Source: Candidatus Methanoplasma sp.
Lineage (GTDB): Archaea; Thermoplasmatota; Thermoplasmata; Methanomassiliicoccales; Methanomethylophilaceae
Direction: 5' to 3'
Assembly (NCBI GenBank): GCA_031271555.1
Contig: JAISVN010000072.1
Coordinates: forward strand, 1 to 7,777
Length of the DNA stretch: 7,777 nt
A program made the position numbers and the translations under genes. Positions 5,434 through 7,777 of the stretch are shown here, one piece after another (within the stretch, counting starts at the first letter, position 1; each line of letters opens with the position of its first letter). The notes below the pieces were generated by a model. That model was not told where the DNA came from, searched no databases, and saw only the letters and a list, made by a program, of their open reading frames with translations.

Positions 5434-7056
5434 TTATGCTTTTTGATCCTCAGGGACCACCATCGCCGCTTCGAGCTCCTCTGCCCCTTTCTTGTTCTTC
5501 TTCTTCCATTCGTCCAGAGGGACGGAGAATTTCTTCTCGATCTCCGCGCGGTACTCCGGGCCTCCGTTGTAAGCGCAGAAAGGTATGACCTGGCAATCAG
5601 GCGTTATGTAGTGAACGCCGCAGCGCCTGAGCCTCTCCACATCATAGTTGAAAGAGTCCTGGAAGTGCATGCCTCCGAAGAACATCATCTTCCATGAGAA
5701 CGATGCCAATGCTGTCTTCGATCTCTTGCTCATGATGCTGGTCATCATCTTCTTGAATTGTTTCTTCGACATTCCTCCGGGGAGGTTCTCTTCGATTATC
5801 GAACTGTCCAGAAGTTTGAGCAGTTTCATGACGTAGAGTTTCTTGAATGCCGCTTTCTCCGCCTTTGCGGATATCTCCTGAAGGCCTTCCGTGAATCTCC
5901 TGACATTTATGAACCGAGGGAAAGGCGTAACGTTGCCTTTCTCGTCCATGAACACATATGTCGCTATTCCGCAGTGCGGGTGTGTGGTGAATGTCACTTT
6001 GTTCTGATTCAGGATTATCGAAGCGAAGTCCGAGATCGGTGCAACCACCGGGACCGGATACCAATCGCCCTTGTTCGTGTATCCTGTCTGTTCCTGGAAG
6101 GCTTTTACCAGATCCGGAAGCGTGAATCTTCCCTCGGACCTCTCCTCGTTCGTTATCCTTCCCGTGAATGCCACAGGCTGGAAGTTTATTCCGCGTATTA
6201 TGTCGGCGTTGTCGAATGCGAACCTTGCCATGTCTCCGATCTGCATATCGTTCATTCCTTTGACTATTGTCGGAACGAGGACGATCGAGGGGCATTTGCC
6301 GGTCTCTTCTTTCAGTTTTCTGCAGTTGGATATCACATCGAGTTTTGTCTGGAACATCTTCCTGTCCCTTGCCTGCAGATATATTTCATCGCTTACGCCG
6401 TCGAATGAAAGGTATATCGTGTTGAGTCCCGCCTCCGATGCCGCTTTAAGCAGATCGTATCTTTTTGCGAACTCGATGCCGTTAGTTGCCACCTGGACCT
6501 GAGCGAATCCCCTGTCCTTTGCCGCCTTTATTATTTTCACAAAGTCCGGATGGATCGTCGGCTCTCCGCCGGAGAACTGCACCGCGGTGCATTTTATGGG
6601 TTCCTCTGACCTGAGTGCATCCAACATTTTTGTCAGGGTCTCAAAATCCGGTTCGTACACATACCCCTGCTGGTTCGCATTCGCGAAGCAGATGGGGCAG
6701 TTCATGTTGCATCTGTTAGTGAGGTCGATGTTCGCAAGGGCGGAACATGTGAGCATGTCAACCCTCTGACCATCAACGAATACATGGACGTTCTCTCCGT
6801 CCTTCAGGTTCTTGTCCATGGGGTTTTTGAGCCCGACACCGTCATGGGCGAATTCCTCTGCTTTCAGGAAAAGCTCTGTATCCGACCAATAGATATCACT
6901 GAACTCCCCGTGCTCTGGACATTTCTTGTCCATCACGACCTTGCCGTTTTTGTCATACAATTTAGCGTCCAGGATCTTTCCGCATTCTGGGCAGACTGAC
7001 TTTGTATCTTTCGGAAGTCCCTTCTTGACCGTATAATTCCGCATAGTTGAAGTCAT
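5434..7056 (-). CDS. tes: radical SAM tetraether lipid synthase homologue (Tes / MJ0619 type)
   Basis: This 540-residue radical SAM protein has the layout of the archaeal enzyme that couples two diether lipids tail to tail through C-C bonds, giving membrane-spanning tetraethers (GDGT). The N-terminus holds a small iron-site module: C22-x2-C25, then C46-PEH-G, similar to the rubredoxin-like site of Tes. The radical SAM cluster motif is C116-x3-C120-x2-C123 (CNMNCPIC), followed by GGEP at 163-166 and a TIM-barrel core. The C-terminal part has further cysteines (C362, C479, C488, C494) fit to bind auxiliary [4Fe-4S] clusters, as in Tes. The ATG at 7056 lies just after a strong TATA box; an ATG at 7044 is an alternative. 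It is first in an operon with ferredoxin and geranylgeranyl reductase, which strongly supports a lipid role. The family has also been annotated as a pterin methyltransferase (MJ0619), so the activity is inferred. Confidence 0.88.
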   Translation of the reverse strand: MTSTMRNYTVKKGLPKDTKSVCPECGKILDAKLYDKNGKVVMDKKCPEHGEFSDIYWSDTELFLKAEEFAHDGVGLKNPMDKNLKDGENVHVFVDGQRVDMLTCSALANIDLTNRCNMNCPICFANANQQGYVYEPDFETLTKMLDALRSEEPIKCTAVQFSGGEPTIHPDFVKIIKAAKDRGFAQVQVATNGIEFAKRYDLLKAASEAGLNTIYLSFDGVSDEIYLQARDRKMFQTKLDVISNCRKLKEETGKCPSIVLVPTIVKGMNDMQIGDMARFAFDNADIIRGINFQPVAFTGRITNEERSEGRFTLPDLVKAFQEQTGYTNKGDWYPVPVVAPISDFASIILNQNKVTFTTHPHCGIATYVFMDEKGNVTPFPRFINVRRFTEGLQEISAKAEKAAFKKLYVMKLLKLLDSSIIEENLPGGMSKKQFKKMMTSIMSKRSKTALASFSWKMMFFGGMHFQDSFNYDVERLRRCGVHYITPDCQVIPFCAYNGGPEYRAEIEKKFSVPLDEWKKKNKKGAEELEAAMVVPEDQKA

Positions 7057-7082
7057 GGTACCAAGCCCCAGACCTACTTAGG

Positions 7083-7098
7083 ATTTATAATACTTCTT
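7083..7098 (-). promoter_or_regulatory. BRE/TATA promoter of the tes-ferredoxin-reductase operon
   Basis: The minus strand reads AGAAGAAGTATTATAAAT from about 7100 to 7083, a purine-rich BRE-like run joined to a TTATAAAT box centred near 7086. The expected start of transcription, 26-27 nt downstream, is near 7060, only about 3-4 nt before the ATG at 7056. There is no convincing ribosome site, so the mRNA is probably leaderless or nearly so, in contrast to the two downstream genes, which have good Shine-Dalgarno sites. Confidence 0.65.
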
Positions 7099-7134
7099 CT
7101 AAAGCGAACGCGCACGCGAGCACAACTTCTAAAA
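7096..7134 (-). repeat. direct repeat upstream of the tes promoter, possible regulator site
   Basis: TTTAGAAG (minus strand) occurs at 7103-7096 and again at 7133-7126, exactly 30 bp apart, close to three helical turns. The nearer copy abuts the BRE/TATA element. The spacer is GC-rich with alternating CGCG. This is the kind of layout used by an activator or repressor dimer pair, but an 8-bp repeat can also arise by chance. Confidence 0.3.
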
Positions 7135-7155
7135 GACACAGGAAAGCACAGTGCG

Positions 7156-7777
7156 TCATTGGGTATCTGTGCCACTCCTCATGGACCTATGGATGTGGTC
7201 CCTGACCTTCCAAATGGCATAAATGGGTATGTTGCAAACTACACCGTTGCCGCCGGTGGCCATTGACGCTTTTACGGCAATTGGGGGCGAATATTTCCGT
7301 ATATATTCAGACAAACTCTTGGATGGAGAATTTCCGGCCTTTACTTCTATCGGGACTGCCACCCCTTCGATCTGTGCAATGATGTCCACCTCCGCTTTGC
7401 CGTCAGACCTCCAGTAATATAGAGGTCCCTCGGCTGACCGAAGGACCTCGTTATGGACGTAGTTTTCTGCCGCCATGCCTCGGAAAAGATCCATATCCTT
7501 ATCTTTGCTAAACATGAAATCCGGACGTAGCCTGGCCATTTTCCGGAGTATTCCGAGGTCTGCCATGTATATCTTGAAACTGGCATTGTCTGCATATATG
7601 GAAAGCGGAACTTTCGGCGGATCCACCCTCTTCGTTTTATGGACCAGGCCGGCATCTATAAGCCATTCCAAAGCGTCCTCCAGGTCTTTGGCCCTCGCAC
7701 CAGACCTTACATGACTGAACATGAACTTCTTGTTCTCTCTGGCCAGCTGAGTAGGTATGGAATCCCATATCAGGGTC
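7156..7777 (-). CDS. AAA_14/DUF4143-family ATPase, C-terminal part (5' end off window)
   Basis: Only the C-terminal 206 or so residues are visible; the frame is open through the right edge, so the ATG at 7722 is internal. The sequence starts in the winged-helix region after the AAA domain (IPTQLARENKKF, then a helix pair ending LEWLIDAGLVHK), continues with YMADLGILRKMARL, and ends in a DUF4143 PD-(D/E)xK-like fold. Counting from the Met at 7722, E86, D113 (in AEVDII) and E126-x-K128 (in PIEVKAG) are the nuclease-like residues, and YYWRSDGK is typical of the family. The P-loop lies outside the window. These ATPases are common, often multicopy, in archaea and anaerobic bacteria, and their role is unclear. 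It ends 99 bp before the tes start on the same strand, and tes has its own promoter, so it is probably a separate unit. Confidence 0.85.
   Translation of the reverse strand, partial: TLIWDSIPTQLARENKKFMFSHVRSGARAKDLEDALEWLIDAGLVHKTKRVDPPKVPLSIYADNASFKIYMADLGILRKMARLRPDFMFSKDKDMDLFRGMAAENYVHNEVLRSAEGPLYYWRSDGKAEVDIIAQIEGVAVPIEVKAGNSPSKSLSEYIRKYSPPIAVKASMATGGNGVVCNIPIYAIWKVRDHIHRSMRSGTDTQ

Noticed and set aside
4355..5446. Long plus-strand open frame of 363 codons
   Set aside because: It is antisense to the reductase and ferredoxin, whose motifs are unmistakable; the translation is rich in Cys, His, Arg and Tyr in a pattern typical of a shadow frame.
7105..7122. GC-rich CGCG-containing stretch upstream of tes
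   Set aside because: The symmetry is imperfect and short; it is noted only as the spacer of the direct repeat.
7146..7154. Short palindrome GCAC-A-GTGC after the DUF4143 gene
   Set aside because: The one-base centre cannot form a hairpin loop and only three T follow on the minus strand, so it is not a convincing terminator.

Overview
The window looks like archaeal chromosome, probably a methanogen of the Methanomassiliicoccales or a related Thermoplasmatota lineage. The evidence is a mevalonate kinase, a geranylgeranyl reductase and a tetraether-lipid-synthase-type radical SAM protein (all archaeal membrane lipid enzymes), TATA boxes about 25-30 nt before start codons, GGAG/GGTGA Shine-Dalgarno sites, and base composition near 50% GC. 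The lineage is an inference from gene content. The archaeal assignment is secure.

Layout, left to right. (1) Positions 1-1345, minus strand: a two-gene unit with a small two-helix membrane protein (953-1345), then a YfbR-like HD-domain phosphohydrolase that runs off the left edge (1-942). (2) Positions 1346-1436: a short divergent promoter region. (3) Positions 1437-4031, plus strand: a class I aminotransferase, an unrecognised very acidic 174-residue protein, and mevalonate kinase, tightly packed with an ATGA overlap between the last two. (4) Positions 4033-4059: a hairpin with A- and T-runs that can end transcription from both sides. (5) Positions 7056-4058, minus strand: radical SAM tetraether lipid synthase homologue (Tes), then a 56-residue two-cluster ferredoxin, then geranylgeranyl reductase, with a clear TATA promoter upstream. 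(6) Positions 7156-7777, minus strand: the C-terminal part of an AAA_14/DUF4143 ATPase, cut by the right edge.

How the genes work together. Mevalonate kinase acts early in isoprenoid supply. The convergent operon acts at the end of lipid assembly: geranylgeranyl reductase saturates the isoprenoid chains, Tes joins two diether lipids tail to tail into a membrane-spanning tetraether, and the ferredoxin between them is the obvious candidate electron donor. The same gene order (reductase, ferredoxin, Tes homologue) is known, as I recall, in Methanosarcina acetivorans (MA1484-MA1486), so the system is described rather than new. Its most easily missed part is the ferredoxin gene, which is tiny and lies over an open upstream extension of the reductase frame.

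The less understood parts are the acidic protein cotranscribed with mevalonate kinase, an apparently degenerate duplicated HD domain at the left end, and a direct repeat just upstream of the Tes promoter. I see no rRNA, tRNA, CRISPR array, insertion sequence or origin.
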